From positions 3,049,853-3,113,852 of the forward strand of contig NZ_CM002917.1 in the NCBI RefSeq assembly GCF_000154705.2: a stretch of DNA of 64,000 nucleotides, given 5' to 3'. Each line of letters begins with the position of its first letter. The stretch's first letter is position 1. This document shows, piece after piece, positions 40,339-49,264 of the stretch. The notes beneath the pieces were generated by a model, which searched no databases, was not told the DNA's origin, and saw only the letters and a program-made list of their open reading frames with translations. The translations under genes were made by a program, and so were the position numbers. The DNA is from Hoeflea phototrophica DFL-43 (GTDB lineage: Bacteria; Pseudomonadota; Alphaproteobacteria; Rhizobiales; Rhizobiaceae).

Positions 40339-41056
40339 TGTCTTGTCCTGACGGGCGTTGCCAGACGCCTTCACGTTCGAGTACGGCGGTGGCGGCGGCC
40401 TGTTCGGCAGCGCGCTTGGAGCTGCTTTCGCCACTGGCCGGCTTGGCCCCATTGATTTCAACAGTCACGGTGAAGACAGGCTCATGGTCAGGGCCCGCGC
40501 GATCGGTCACCCGGTAGACCGGTGTGACGCCAAAGCGCGCATGAGCCCATTCCTGCAGTTCGGTTTTTGCGTCACGTCGCGCCCCGTCCTCTGCCAGCGC
40601 CCGCGCCTTCCAGTGCTTGTGGATGAAAGAGCGCGCAGCCTCGAGACCTGCGTCAAGGTAGATCGCCGCAATCAGCGATTCCACCACATCGGCACGCACA
40701 TTGGCCATGCGTTTGCCGGTGAGTTTCTTCACGTCCGCACCGGTGCGGATAAATTCATGCAGCCCCAGATCATCGGCCACTTCACTGCAAGTCTGGGCAC
40801 TGACGAGCTGGTTCAGCCTTACCGACATTTCGCCTTCCGTGGCGTTGCCGAAATGGCCGAACAGCAACTCCGCCACACAAAGCCCAAGCACCCGGTCGCC
40901 AAGAAACTCCAGCCGTTCGTAATTGCCATTCGTGTTGGTCCTGGTGCTGGCATGGGTGAGTGCACGCTCAAGCCGGACCGGGCTGCTGAACTGATGGCCG
41001 ATCCGCTCTTCCGCCCGGGCTATCAGATCTGCCTGTTTTTTCTGCGCGCGGCTCAT
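40322..41056 (-). CDS. rnc: Ribonuclease III
   Basis: A 244-residue double-strand-specific endoribonuclease for rRNA and mRNA processing. The catalytic signature is ERLEFLGDRVLGL, with a second acidic site in NVRADVVESLIAAIYLD. The C-terminal dsRNA-binding domain has DAKTELQEWAHARFG and SSKRAAEQAAATAVLE. It overlaps lepB by 4 nt and era by 17 nt. Confidence 0.95.
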   Translation of the reverse strand: MSRAQKKQADLIARAEERIGHQFSSPVRLERALTHASTRTNTNGNYERLEFLGDRVLGLCVAELLFGHFGNATEGEMSVRLNQLVSAQTCSEVADDLGLHEFIRTGADVKKLTGKRMANVRADVVESLIAAIYLDAGLEAARSFIHKHWKARALAEDGARRDAKTELQEWAHARFGVTPVYRVTDRAGPDHEPVFTVTVEINGAKPASGESSSKRAAEQAAATAVLEREGVWQRPSGQDNDRDT

Positions 41057-41799
41057 CGCTGTGCGGATTTGAAGAACCGGTCAAAACGCAGATCGGTTGG
41101 CCATTTCCAGATCTCCAGCGGCGAGGCATCCTCGGCAATGGAGAAGAAGATTATGGTGGCACGGCCGATGAAATTCTCTAGTGGCACAAAACCCACATCA
41201 AACCGGCTGTCCTGCGAGTTGTCCCGGTTGTCACCCATCATGAAGTAGTGACCTGCGGGCACGACAAACTCACGTGTGTTGTCGCCCGGCGAATTCGGAT
41301 TGAGATCCAGTGTGGTGTAGGTCACCCCATTGGGCAGGGTTTCGCGATAGATCGGCACATCGGTGCCGCGGTTGTAGCGGCCCTCTGGCGTATAATTCCC
41401 GACCAGCTCTCGCTCCACTGCATTGCCGTTGATGAAAAGGACCCCGTCCCTGACCTGGATCCGGTCCCCCGGAAGCCCGACAACGCGTTTGATGTAGTCG
41501 AGCTTGGGATTGCTCGGCAGCCTGAACACCGCCACGTCACCGCGCTCGGGTTCATCCGACCAGATCCGTCCCGAGAAAAGGTCTGGCGAAAAAGGCATCG
41601 AATACTTCGAGTATCCGTAGGAAAATTTCGAAACGAACAGATAGTCACCAACCAGCAGCGTCGACATCATCGAGCCGGACGGAATGCTGAAGGGCTGGAA
41701 AAACAGGGTGCGGATGATCACTGCAAGCAGCAGCGCCTGGATGAGCACCTTGACGTTTTCCCAAAGGCCGCCGGACTGGTCTTTCGTAGATTCTGACAC
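41053..41799 (-). CDS. lepB: Signal peptidase I
   Basis: A 248-residue membrane-bound signal peptidase. One N-terminal transmembrane helix (VLIQALLLAVIIRTLFF) precedes the nucleophile Ser43 in IPSGSMMSTL. The general-base Lys is in DYIKRVVGLPGD near residue 108, and box E is MGDNRDNSQDSR. Position directly upstream of rnc-era is standard. Confidence 0.95.
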   Translation of the reverse strand: MSESTKDQSGGLWENVKVLIQALLLAVIIRTLFFQPFSIPSGSMMSTLLVGDYLFVSKFSYGYSKYSMPFSPDLFSGRIWSDEPERGDVAVFRLPSNPKLDYIKRVVGLPGDRIQVRDGVLFINGNAVERELVGNYTPEGRYNRGTDVPIYRETLPNGVTYTTLDLNPNSPGDNTREFVVPAGHYFMMGDNRDNSQDSRFDVGFVPLENFIGRATIIFFSIAEDASPLEIWKWPTDLRFDRFFKSAQR

Positions 41800-41906
41800 G
41801 CGTGATTTTCCTTGGATATGGCGCGGGAGCGCATTCTCTAGCGGTTTGCACGGGTTCCGGCAACCATTGAGGCATTCACCGTTTCCCGACGCCTCCGATT
41901 GTGGTT

Positions 41907-42308
41907 TCAGGGTCTGGGCAGCGCTTCAATAATCACGAACGCCTGCGCCAGCGGATAATCATCAGTTATTGTCAAATGAATGGCGGCGGTCATGTCCGCA
42001 GGGAGCATTGACTGCAACCGCTCTGCCGCCCCACCGGTAAGTCTCATGGTCGGTTTTCCACCGGGAAGATTGACCACGCCCATATCACGCCAGAACACAC
42101 CTTTGGACAGCCCGGTTCCCAGCGCCTTTGAGCAGGCTTCCTTGGCCGCAAACCGCTTCGCATAAGAGGCCGCGCGGTTGGCACGGCGATCTGAACGCGC
42201 CTGCTCTATCTCGGTAAAACAGCGCGCAGTGAATCGCTCGCCGTGCCGCTCCAGGGTTTTCTCGATTCGCCTGATATCAATCAGATCGCTGCCAATCCCG
42301 ACGATCAC
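41907..42308 (-). CDS. acpS: Holo-[acyl-carrier-protein] synthase
   Basis: A 133-residue phosphopantetheinyl transferase activating ACP. Signature residues: [13 protein letters not shown] (metal-binding Asp) and [15 protein letters not shown] (Glu and Lys). The start overlaps the DUF2062 stop by 4 nt. Confidence 0.94.
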   Translation of the reverse strand: MIVGIGSDLIDIRRIEKTLERHGERFTARCFTEIEQARSDRRANRAASYAKRFAAKEACSKALGTGLSKGVFWRDMGVVNLPGGKPTMRLTGGAAERLQSMLPADMTAAIHLTITDDYPLAQAFVIIEALPRP

Positions 42309-42916
42309 GCGCGGTTGGCCTTTTCGGCACGTCGTTCAGCACGCGCTGCGGCAAGCTCCTGTATCCGAAGCCTTGCGCGCGCCGCAAGCTTCGACTTTCT
42401 CCGGGTCTGGAATGCCGTCACCCCCCAATAGGTCAAAACATAGAAGCAAATCGCAGTGAAAAGCCCAGGCGGAACGCAGCCAATCAGCATTGGCTTAATT
42501 ACGGGCTCCCACAATTGGCCCACATCGAGATGGGTCAGCAAGGAATGCAAGTCCACGTGCCGGTGGCCAGCACCCTGAGGAACGCCGATCAGAAGATTGC
42601 CGAGCTTGAGCGTCGAGGCCCAGATGAACGGAAACGAAATCGGATTGCCGAAAGCCGTTCCCAGCGCCGCGGCCACCATGTTGCCCGCAAGAACGTAAGC
42701 CAGAACGAAGGCCAGCACAAAATGAAACCCCAGAAGCGGTGTCCATGAGGCAAAGACGCCCGCCGCCACACCTGCAGCGATGGCGTGAGGTGTGGCAGTA
42801 AGCCGCAACACCCTTTTTATGAAATACTGAAACGACCTGCCAAACGAGCGCCGTGGCCAGAGCGCGGTTCGCATCCGGTCAAAAATACCCTCTGGTCTTC
42901 GGCGTCGAAACAGCAT
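42305..42916 (-). CDS. DUF2062 membrane protein
   Basis: A 203-residue protein with a basic N-terminus, three hydrophobic segments ([43 protein letters not shown] without break, [18 protein letters not shown]) and a basic C-terminus. The motif [10 protein letters not shown] is diagnostic of DUF2062. Function unknown. It lies between rsh and acpS in the conserved block. Confidence 0.88.
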   Translation of the reverse strand: MLFRRRRPEGIFDRMRTALWPRRSFGRSFQYFIKRVLRLTATPHAIAAGVAAGVFASWTPLLGFHFVLAFVLAYVLAGNMVAAALGTAFGNPISFPFIWASTLKLGNLLIGVPQGAGHRHVDLHSLLTHLDVGQLWEPVIKPMLIGCVPPGLFTAICFYVLTYWGVTAFQTRRKSKLAARARLRIQELAAARAERRAEKANRA

Positions 42917-43123
42917 GATAGGGTCGTTTATCGCTCTGTTTGTGTCAGTCCTAAGTCAGACCGGCAGATTTTCTCACAAGTTACACACCGTGCCGGTCAC
43001 ATTCAGTAGCGAGCATAAGCGGCAACCCCGAAGAACTGGTAAAGGCGCGACGGATTTCAACACGTTGAAACCAGCAACCTTGCGGGCAAAACCATTCAAC
43101 CATCTCATGTGGGCACTGTCAGC

Positions 43124-45364
43124 CTATTCATAGATGCGTTCGACGGTGGAAACGGAATCCAGCGACTTCAATTGAGCGATCAATTGGTTGAGGTGCTTGA
43201 GATCCCACACCTGCAGATCGACAAGCATTTCGGTAAAGTCCGCCGCCACACGGACCATGGACAGGTTCTGGATGTTGGTTTCGCTCGCGGCGATGGCCTG
43301 AGCAACGTCAGCAAGCGTGCCGGGCGCATTGATCGCCGTCACCAGTATCCTAGAGGGGAAACGGTTCTTGTTGTTCTCGTCGATGTCCCAGCGAATATCG
43401 ATCCAGCGATTGGGCTGGTCATCAAATTTGGTCAATCCGGGCGACTGGATCGGATAAATCGTAATGCCGGCACCAGGCTCCAGAATCCCGACTATCCGGT
43501 CGCCTGGAACCGCTCCGCCGGGACCGAACCGCACAACAGAATTGTCATCCATGCCCCGAATGGGCATGGCGTCGGTCTCATTGCCCAGGCCGGCCATGCG
43601 TGAGGCTTTGGGAGCACTCTTGGATTTGCCCAGTCCTGGCAGCTTGAAGATCAGGCCGGCTGCACTGCGAAGATTGAACCAGCCTTCATCAACCGGCTTG
43701 CGCGTCGAGACGCGGGTCTCCTGATGATTGGGGAAGAGAGCCTGAAAGACATCGTCGGATCCCAATTCACCGCGCCCCACGGCAGCCAGCGCGTCCTCGA
43801 CCTCCTTGTGGCCAAGCCGGTGCAAGACCGGCTTGAGACTGTCACGCGACAGCGGCTTGCCCGCACGGTTGAAGGTACGCTCGAGGATCCGCATCCCGAG
43901 CCCCGAATACTGCTTGCGAACCGCCGCCTTGGTTGCGCGTCTTATCGCTGCCCGCGCCTTGCCGGTAACGACAATTTCCTCCCAGGCCGGTGGCGGCACC
44001 TGTACGCCCGAGCGCAGGATCTCAACCTCGTCGCCATTGGTAAGGCGGGTGACAAGCGGCATGATACGGCCATTGATCTTGGCGCCCACGCAGGTGTCAC
44101 CAATATCGGTATGCACCGCATAGGCGAAATCGATCGGGGTGGCTCCGCGCGGCAGCGCGATCAGTTGGCCCTTTGGGGTAAAACAGAACACCTGATCCTG
44201 GAACAATTCCAGCTTTGTATGTTCGAGAAAATCCTCCGGATTGTCGCCAACCGAAAGGGCCTCGATTGTCTGACGCAGCCACGAATAGGCACGCGAATCC
44301 TTCGACAGGAGTTCGCTATCGCTGTCCTGTGTCGTGTCCTTGTAAAGCGCATGCGCCGCAACGCCGCGCTCAGCGATATCCTGCATCAGTCGGGTGCGGA
44401 TCTGCAGCTCAACCCGCTGGCGCGAGGGGCCGACAATGGTGGTGTGGATCGAGCGGTAATCATTCTGCTTGGGCGTGGAGATGTAGTCCTTGAAGCGTCC
44501 CGGCACCACCGACCAGCGCATATGCACGATGCCCAGGGCCCGATAGCAATCGGCTTCGGTGTCCACGATGATCCGGAAGCCGAAAACATCCGACAATTGC
44601 TCAAAAGACAGCGACTTTGACTGCATCTTGCGAAAGACCGAATAGGCCTTTTTCTGACGCCCCTTGACGGTTGCCTTCAGACCCTGCCGCTCGAACAGCC
44701 CCGACAACTCCTGCTCGATCGTATGGATGAGATTGCGGTTGCTCTCGGAAAGCTCGGCCAGCTTGCCCGTCACCGTGTCGTAGGCTTCCTGATTGATGTT
44801 CTGGAACGCAAGCTCTTCCAGCTCTTCACGCATCGCCTGCATGCCCATGCGTCCGGCCAGTGGCGCATAGATATCCATCGTTTCCTCGGCAATCCGCGCC
44901 CGCTTCTCCGGCGCCACATGCTCAAGCGTGCGCATGTTGTGAAGCCGATCAGCCAGTTTCACCAGCAGGACCCGGACATCATCGGAAATCGCCAGCAGAA
45001 GCTTGCGCAGGTTTTCCGCCTGCTTGGCCCGCTTGGTCACCAGATCAAGCTTCTTGATCTTGGTCAGCCCCTCGACCAAACGTCCGATGTCCTCCCCAAA
45101 CAACTCGTCGATTTCGGCACGGGTGGCCGAGGTATCCTCTATGGTGTCGTGCAGAAGAGCCACCGCAATGGTGGATTCATCAAGCCGCATCTCGGTCAGG
45201 ATGGCAGCCACCTCAAGCGGGTGGGAGATGTAGGGATCGCCGCTGGCACGCGTCTGCTTGCCGTGCTTCTGCATGGCGTAGACATAAGCCTTGTTCAGCA
45301 GAGACTCGTTGACATTAGGCTTGTATTTTTGCACGCGCTCGACGAGCTCGTACTGACGCATCAT
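43124..45364 (-). CDS. rsh: Bifunctional (p)ppGpp synthetase/hydrolase
   Basis: A 746-residue stringent-response enzyme. The N-terminal HD hydrolase contains SHPLEVAAIL and LLHDTIEDT. The synthetase domain has KGRQKKAYSVFRKM and GFRIIVDTEADCYRALG. A TGS domain (FCFTPKGQLIALPRGATPIDFAY in part) and a C-terminal ACT domain follow. This single long RSH is typical of Hyphomicrobiales. It is downstream of rpoZ, as in many proteobacteria. Confidence 0.95.
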   Translation of the reverse strand: MMRQYELVERVQKYKPNVNESLLNKAYVYAMQKHGKQTRASGDPYISHPLEVAAILTEMRLDESTIAVALLHDTIEDTSATRAEIDELFGEDIGRLVEGLTKIKKLDLVTKRAKQAENLRKLLLAISDDVRVLLVKLADRLHNMRTLEHVAPEKRARIAEETMDIYAPLAGRMGMQAMREELEELAFQNINQEAYDTVTGKLAELSESNRNLIHTIEQELSGLFERQGLKATVKGRQKKAYSVFRKMQSKSLSFEQLSDVFGFRIIVDTEADCYRALGIVHMRWSVVPGRFKDYISTPKQNDYRSIHTTIVGPSRQRVELQIRTRLMQDIAERGVAAHALYKDTTQDSDSELLSKDSRAYSWLRQTIEALSVGDNPEDFLEHTKLELFQDQVFCFTPKGQLIALPRGATPIDFAYAVHTDIGDTCVGAKINGRIMPLVTRLTNGDEVEILRSGVQVPPPAWEEIVVTGKARAAIRRATKAAVRKQYSGLGMRILERTFNRAGKPLSRDSLKPVLHRLGHKEVEDALAAVGRGELGSDDVFQALFPNHQETRVSTRKPVDEGWFNLRSAAGLIFKLPGLGKSKSAPKASRMAGLGNETDAMPIRGMDDNSVVRFGPGGAVPGDRIVGILEPGAGITIYPIQSPGLTKFDDQPNRWIDIRWDIDENNKNRFPSRILVTAINAPGTLADVAQAIAASETNIQNLSMVRVAADFTEMLVDLQVWDLKHLNQLIAQLKSLDSVSTVERIYE

Positions 45365-45498
45365 GGAAGCAGCACTCCAAAAACGAACAATGCGCCGAAT
45401 CCAACGACCGGCGCATTCTATCGCATCAGTTGTCTATCGGCTGTGGCGTGGCAACAGCGCCGGTCCCGAAAGACCGGCAGATGCGACCAGCAACCTAA

Positions 45499-45900
45499 TC
45501 AATAGTCGTCGCTTTTTTCCGGCGGCACAAGTCCCTCGATACCTGCGAGCAACTCTTCTTCCGACATCGAAGCAAACGAAACCGCTTCCGGCTGATCGTC
45601 CTCGACCACAGCCTCTGCCGAGGCTTCGCCTGCCTGAATGAACTTCTCCGGATCGGGCTCTGGCTCATCCACTTCAACATGCTTCTGCAAGGAGTGAATG
45701 AGATCTTCCTTCAGGTCGCCGGGAGAAAGAGTCTGATCGGCGATCTCACGCAGGGCAACGACAGGATTCTTGTCATTGTCGCGAGCAATCGTGATCTGGC
45801 CGCCCTGCGATATCTGCCGGGCGCGATGGCTGGCGAGCAGGACCAATTCAAAACGATTTTCAACTTTGTCGATGCAATCTTCGACTGTGACGCGGGCCAT
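45499..45900 (-). CDS. rpoZ: RNA polymerase omega subunit
   Basis: A 133-residue subunit that supports RNA polymerase assembly. [29 protein letters not shown] and [11 protein letters not shown] are the conserved core, followed by the acidic tail common in rhizobia. Start at the ATG at 45900 with AAGGA 6 nt upstream. A long in-frame extension upstream has no support. Confidence 0.95.
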   Translation of the reverse strand: MARVTVEDCIDKVENRFELVLLASHRARQISQGGQITIARDNDKNPVVALREIADQTLSPGDLKEDLIHSLQKHVEVDEPEPDPEKFIQAGEASAEAVVEDDQPEAVSFASMSEEELLAGIEGLVPPEKSDDY

Positions 45901-46251
45901 TGCCTGTCCTTTGCAAACTGCGAATGGGGAGATTAGCACTGCCGTAAACATATTGTGCGGCAATTTCAAGTCATTTGGCCTCAACACCCACTTTATCGGG
46001 GCCGCATCTTGACGTCGATCCGAGCGGGCCCAATTTGCTTGCACCCGAACCGAGTTCTAACTCCCAAATAGTCATCACTTGAAATTTATGAGGAAGAGAG
46101 ACACTTGCATAAATTAGAATATATAGTAATCCGGGCCTCTCCCATGAATTGCGTTGAAATTCAAAAACATTCCTCAAAGGCTGTGCATTCAATAATTGGA
46201 GCTGCACAGGTAGAGACTCAAAAGTAATTTTGATAAAAAGGATTTTCGCCG
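45901..46251. other. Divergent intergenic region between rpoZ and the NYN gene
   Basis: No gene is seen. The right two thirds (about 46060-46250) are AT-rich. Promoters for both genes are expected here, but no hexamers are convincing. The NYN start has AAGGA 9 nt upstream. Confidence 0.5.
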
Positions 46252-46842
46252 ATGTTTGACCCAAGAGAAAAAATCGCACTTTTCATTGATGGTGCGAATC
46301 TTTACGCAGCGTCAAAGAGCCTGAATTTCGACATTGACTACAGAAAGCTCCTGAAATCGTTTCAGGGGCGCGGCTATCTTCTCCGCGCCTATTACTACAC
46401 AGCGCTGATCGAAGACCAGGAATACTCCTCAATTCGTCCCTTGATCGATTGGCTGGACTACAACGGTTACAAGGTCGTCACCAAGCCCGCCAAGGAATTC
46501 ACCGACTCCATGGGCCGCCGCAAGGTCAAGGGCAACATGGATATAGAACTCGCCATTGACGCCATGGAACAGGCGGAGGTGGTTGACCATCTTGTCATCT
46601 TCTCCGGCGATGGGGATTTCACCTCCCTGGTCGAGGCGTTGCAACGCAAGGGCCGCAAGGTCACGGTGGTCTCCTCGCTTTCGACACAGCCGCCAATGAT
46701 TGCTGATGATCTGCGCCGCCAGGCCGATTATTTCCTTGACCTGTCCACTCTCAAGTCGGAAATCGGCAGGGAGTCTTCAGAACGGCCGCAACGTCATGCA
46801 CCTGCCGTTGATGAAGACGACGACGACGATTTCGACGATTAA
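46252..46842 (+). CDS. LabA-type NYN-domain protein (predicted RNase)
   Basis: A 196-residue PIN-like protein. Acidic active-site residues lie in ALFIDGANLYAA (Asp14), KGNMDIELAIDAM and FSGDGDFTSLVEAL, the arrangement of NYN/LabA nucleases. The last residues are a run of acidic amino acids (DEDDDDDFDD). Alphaproteobacteria usually carry one such protein near rpoZ. RNA cleavage is inferred from the fold. Confidence 0.88.
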   Translation: MFDPREKIALFIDGANLYAASKSLNFDIDYRKLLKSFQGRGYLLRAYYYTALIEDQEYSSIRPLIDWLDYNGYKVVTKPAKEFTDSMGRRKVKGNMDIELAIDAMEQAEVVDHLVIFSGDGDFTSLVEALQRKGRKVTVVSSLSTQPPMIADDLRRQADYFLDLSTLKSEIGRESSERPQRHAPAVDEDDDDDFDD

Positions 46843-46881
46843 CGGTCCGGGCCTCGGGCCAAAGCGCATACCGGCGGCACG

Positions 46882-47523
46882 ATGACAGAACCAGACTATG
46901 ATTGCGGCCTATGCCCAAGGCTTCGTGGCTTCATTCTTGAGAACCGGAAACTTCACCCGGAATGGCACAATGGTCCGGTGCCGACCTGGATCCCGCCCGA
47001 GGGAGCGGGTTCGGTCGAGCTGCTTGTTGTCGGCCTGGCGCCAGGTCTGCGCGGGGCAAACCTGACAGGACGCCCCTTTACCGGCGATTTTGCCGGCGAC
47101 CTTCTGTATGAAACCCTAGGCGCGCACGGCTTTGCTTCAGGGACCTTCGAAGCCCGCCGCGATGACAGCCTGAGGCTCAGGCGCACAGCAATCACCAATG
47201 CCGTCAGGTGCGTACCACCGCAAAACAAGCCTGTGGGTGCTGAAATCAACACCTGTCGCAAATTCCTGAACGGCACGATCACCGGGATGCACAATCTCCG
47301 GGCTATCGTGACCTTGGGCAAGATTTCCCATGACAGCACCGTGCGCGGCCTCGGCGGCAAGCTGTCCGCTCACTCCTTTGGCCATCAGCGCGAAACCGAA
47401 ATCGATGGCGTGCGAATTTTCTCGAGCTATCACTGCTCACGTTACAACACCAACACTGGCCGCCTGACACCGGAGATGTTCAACGCGGTCTTTACCGATG
47501 TGGCAAGGTTTCTGGCCACCTGA
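46882..47523 (+). CDS. Uracil-DNA glycosylase, family 5 (UdgB type)
   Basis: A 213-residue Fe-S glycosylase. Motif A is GLAPGLRGANLTGRPFTGDF, where the family-5 replacement of the usual catalytic acid is visible; motif B is SSYHCSRYNTNTGRLT. Cys at the N-terminus (CGLCPRL), in VRCVPPQN and in NTCRKF would bind the 4Fe-4S cluster. It acts on uracil, hypoxanthine or other damaged bases. Confidence 0.9.
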   Translation: MTEPDYDCGLCPRLRGFILENRKLHPEWHNGPVPTWIPPEGAGSVELLVVGLAPGLRGANLTGRPFTGDFAGDLLYETLGAHGFASGTFEARRDDSLRLRRTAITNAVRCVPPQNKPVGAEINTCRKFLNGTITGMHNLRAIVTLGKISHDSTVRGLGGKLSAHSFGHQRETEIDGVRIFSSYHCSRYNTNTGRLTPEMFNAVFTDVARFLAT

Positions 47524-47556
47524 ACCGGTCGCATCACCCGCGCGACGAGGACAGGA

Positions 47557-48039
47557 TCAGCCGCGATCACGCAGCAGCCGGGATTTCTGACGGTTCCAGT
47601 CGCGTTCCTTCTGGGTCTCGCGCTTGTCGTGCAGCTTCTTGCCCTTGGCCAACGCCAGCTGAAGTTTCGCACGCCCCTTGTCATTGAAGTAGATCTTGAG
47701 CGGAACCAGCGTCATCCCGTCGCGCTGAACTGCCTGGCCGAGCCGCGCAATCTCGCGCGCCTTGAGCAGGATCTTTCGTCTGCGGCGGGTCTCATGATTG
47801 AACCGGTTGGCCTGCAGATATTCAGGCACATAGGAATTGATCAGCCACATTTCCCCGCCCTCTTCATTGGCGTAGGATTCCGCGATGTTTGCCTTGCCCT
47901 CACGCAACGACTTCACTTCGGTTCCGGTGAGGACCAGACCGGTTTCGAACGTGTCGACGATCTCGTAGTTGAAGCGCGCCTTGCGGTTCTCTGCGACGAC
48001 CTTTCCGTGCTGGGACTTGTCTTGGTTCTTTGGTGCCAT
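47557..48039 (-). CDS. smpB: SsrA-binding protein
   Basis: A 160-residue tmRNA partner in trans-translation. [31 protein letters not shown] (in part) and the basic C-terminus [26 protein letters not shown] (in part) match the family. It follows dapA after 2 nt, the usual alphaproteobacterial order. Confidence 0.95.
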   Translation of the reverse strand: MAPKNQDKSQHGKVVAENRKARFNYEIVDTFETGLVLTGTEVKSLREGKANIAESYANEEGGEMWLINSYVPEYLQANRFNHETRRRRKILLKAREIARLGQAVQRDGMTLVPLKIYFNDKGRAKLQLALAKGKKLHDKRETQKERDWNRQKSRLLRDRG

Positions 48040-48041
48040 GA

Positions 48042-48923
48042 TCAGGCCGAAACACCCGCATGCTCAAGAGCTGAATCCAGCAACGCGGCAGTGGCAGGTT
48101 CCACAGTGGTCAGCGGCGAGCGCACGACGTTACGGATCAAACCCAACTTGGCCAGACAATGCTTCACACCCGCGACCCCTGGCTCGGTGAAGATCGCCTT
48201 GTGCAACGGCATCAGCCGGTCAAGCATCGCGAGCGCTGCCGGGTAGTCGCCACGAAGCGTGGCTTCCTGAAACGCCGCGCACTCCGCCGGTGCCACATTG
48301 GCAGTCACAGAAATACAGCCGACTCCACCATGGGCGTTGAAGCCGAGCGCGGTGGGATCTTCACCCGACATCTGTACAAAATCGGGGCCACAGGCCATGC
48401 GCTGCTCGGGAACCCGCGCGAGATTGGCGGTCGCATCCTTCACCCCGATGATGGTCGGAAAATCCTTGTGCAACGCAGCCATCGTTTGCACCGACATGTC
48501 GACGACCGAACGCGGCGGAATATTGTAGATGATGATCGGAAGTGACGTGGCTTCCGCCACCGCCTTGAAATGGGCGTACAGCCCCCTCTGGGTCGGCCTG
48601 TTGTAATAGGGGGTCACCACCAGAACGGCATCCGCGCCAGCCTTTTCAGCATGAACGGCAAGCTCGATCGCCTCGGCGGTATTGTTCGATCCGGCACCCG
48701 CAATCACAGGCACCCGGCCATCGGCGACCTTGATACACAATTCCACAACACGCTTGTGCTCGGCATGGGTCAGAGTCGGAGATTCACCCGTCGTGCCGAC
48801 CGGCACCAGGCCATGGCTGCCAGCCTTGATCATACGTTCGACGTGGCGAACGAATGCGTCCTCGTCCACCGATCCATCATCGGCAAACGGGGTAATGAGG
48901 GCTGGCATGGAACCCTTGAACAT
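48042..48923 (-). CDS. dapA: 4-hydroxy-tetrahydrodipicolinate synthase
   Basis: A 293-residue lysine-pathway enzyme condensing pyruvate with aspartate semialdehyde. The Schiff-base Lys is in [23 protein letters not shown] binds pyruvate and [14 protein letters not shown] holds the active-site Tyr. Start at the ATG at 48923, GGAG 6 nt upstream. Confidence 0.95.
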   Translation of the reverse strand: MFKGSMPALITPFADDGSVDEDAFVRHVERMIKAGSHGLVPVGTTGESPTLTHAEHKRVVELCIKVADGRVPVIAGAGSNNTAEAIELAVHAEKAGADAVLVVTPYYNRPTQRGLYAHFKAVAEATSLPIIIYNIPPRSVVDMSVQTMAALHKDFPTIIGVKDATANLARVPEQRMACGPDFVQMSGEDPTALGFNAHGGVGCISVTANVAPAECAAFQEATLRGDYPAALAMLDRLMPLHKAIFTEPGVAGVKHCLAKLGLIRNVVRSPLTTVEPATAALLDSALEHAGVSA

Positions 48924-49264
48924 GCTGGTCTCCAAAAATGGTCGCAAGGCGCGTATTGTGTCTTCAAATTGTCATGGCAGCGGATACAGGAATTCTGCGC
49001 CGTGGAAAAGCCTTGCCGGTCCGCTGTAGAGCGGTTTTGCGCCGCCCCGCAGTGGTTTGACCATCTTTCTCATCGGTTGCAAAGCCATTCATGCTCCCAA
49101 TTCTGCCTGAATGTTGAATTTGAATGGGTTCAATAAGTTTTGCTTAACCTTTGTTTCACCGACGCATGCCATGATCCCGCCGGAATGACAGAACTGGAGC
49201 GCTGCGGGTCGGGGAAGCGTCGCTCTTTCACTTAGCCTGGAACACTTGATCCGGACCGATCTTC
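48924..49264. other. Divergent intergenic region between dapA and slt
   Basis: Promoters of both genes must lie here. No gene, riboswitch or strong palindrome is seen; no lysine riboswitch-like structure was recognised. Confidence 0.45.
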
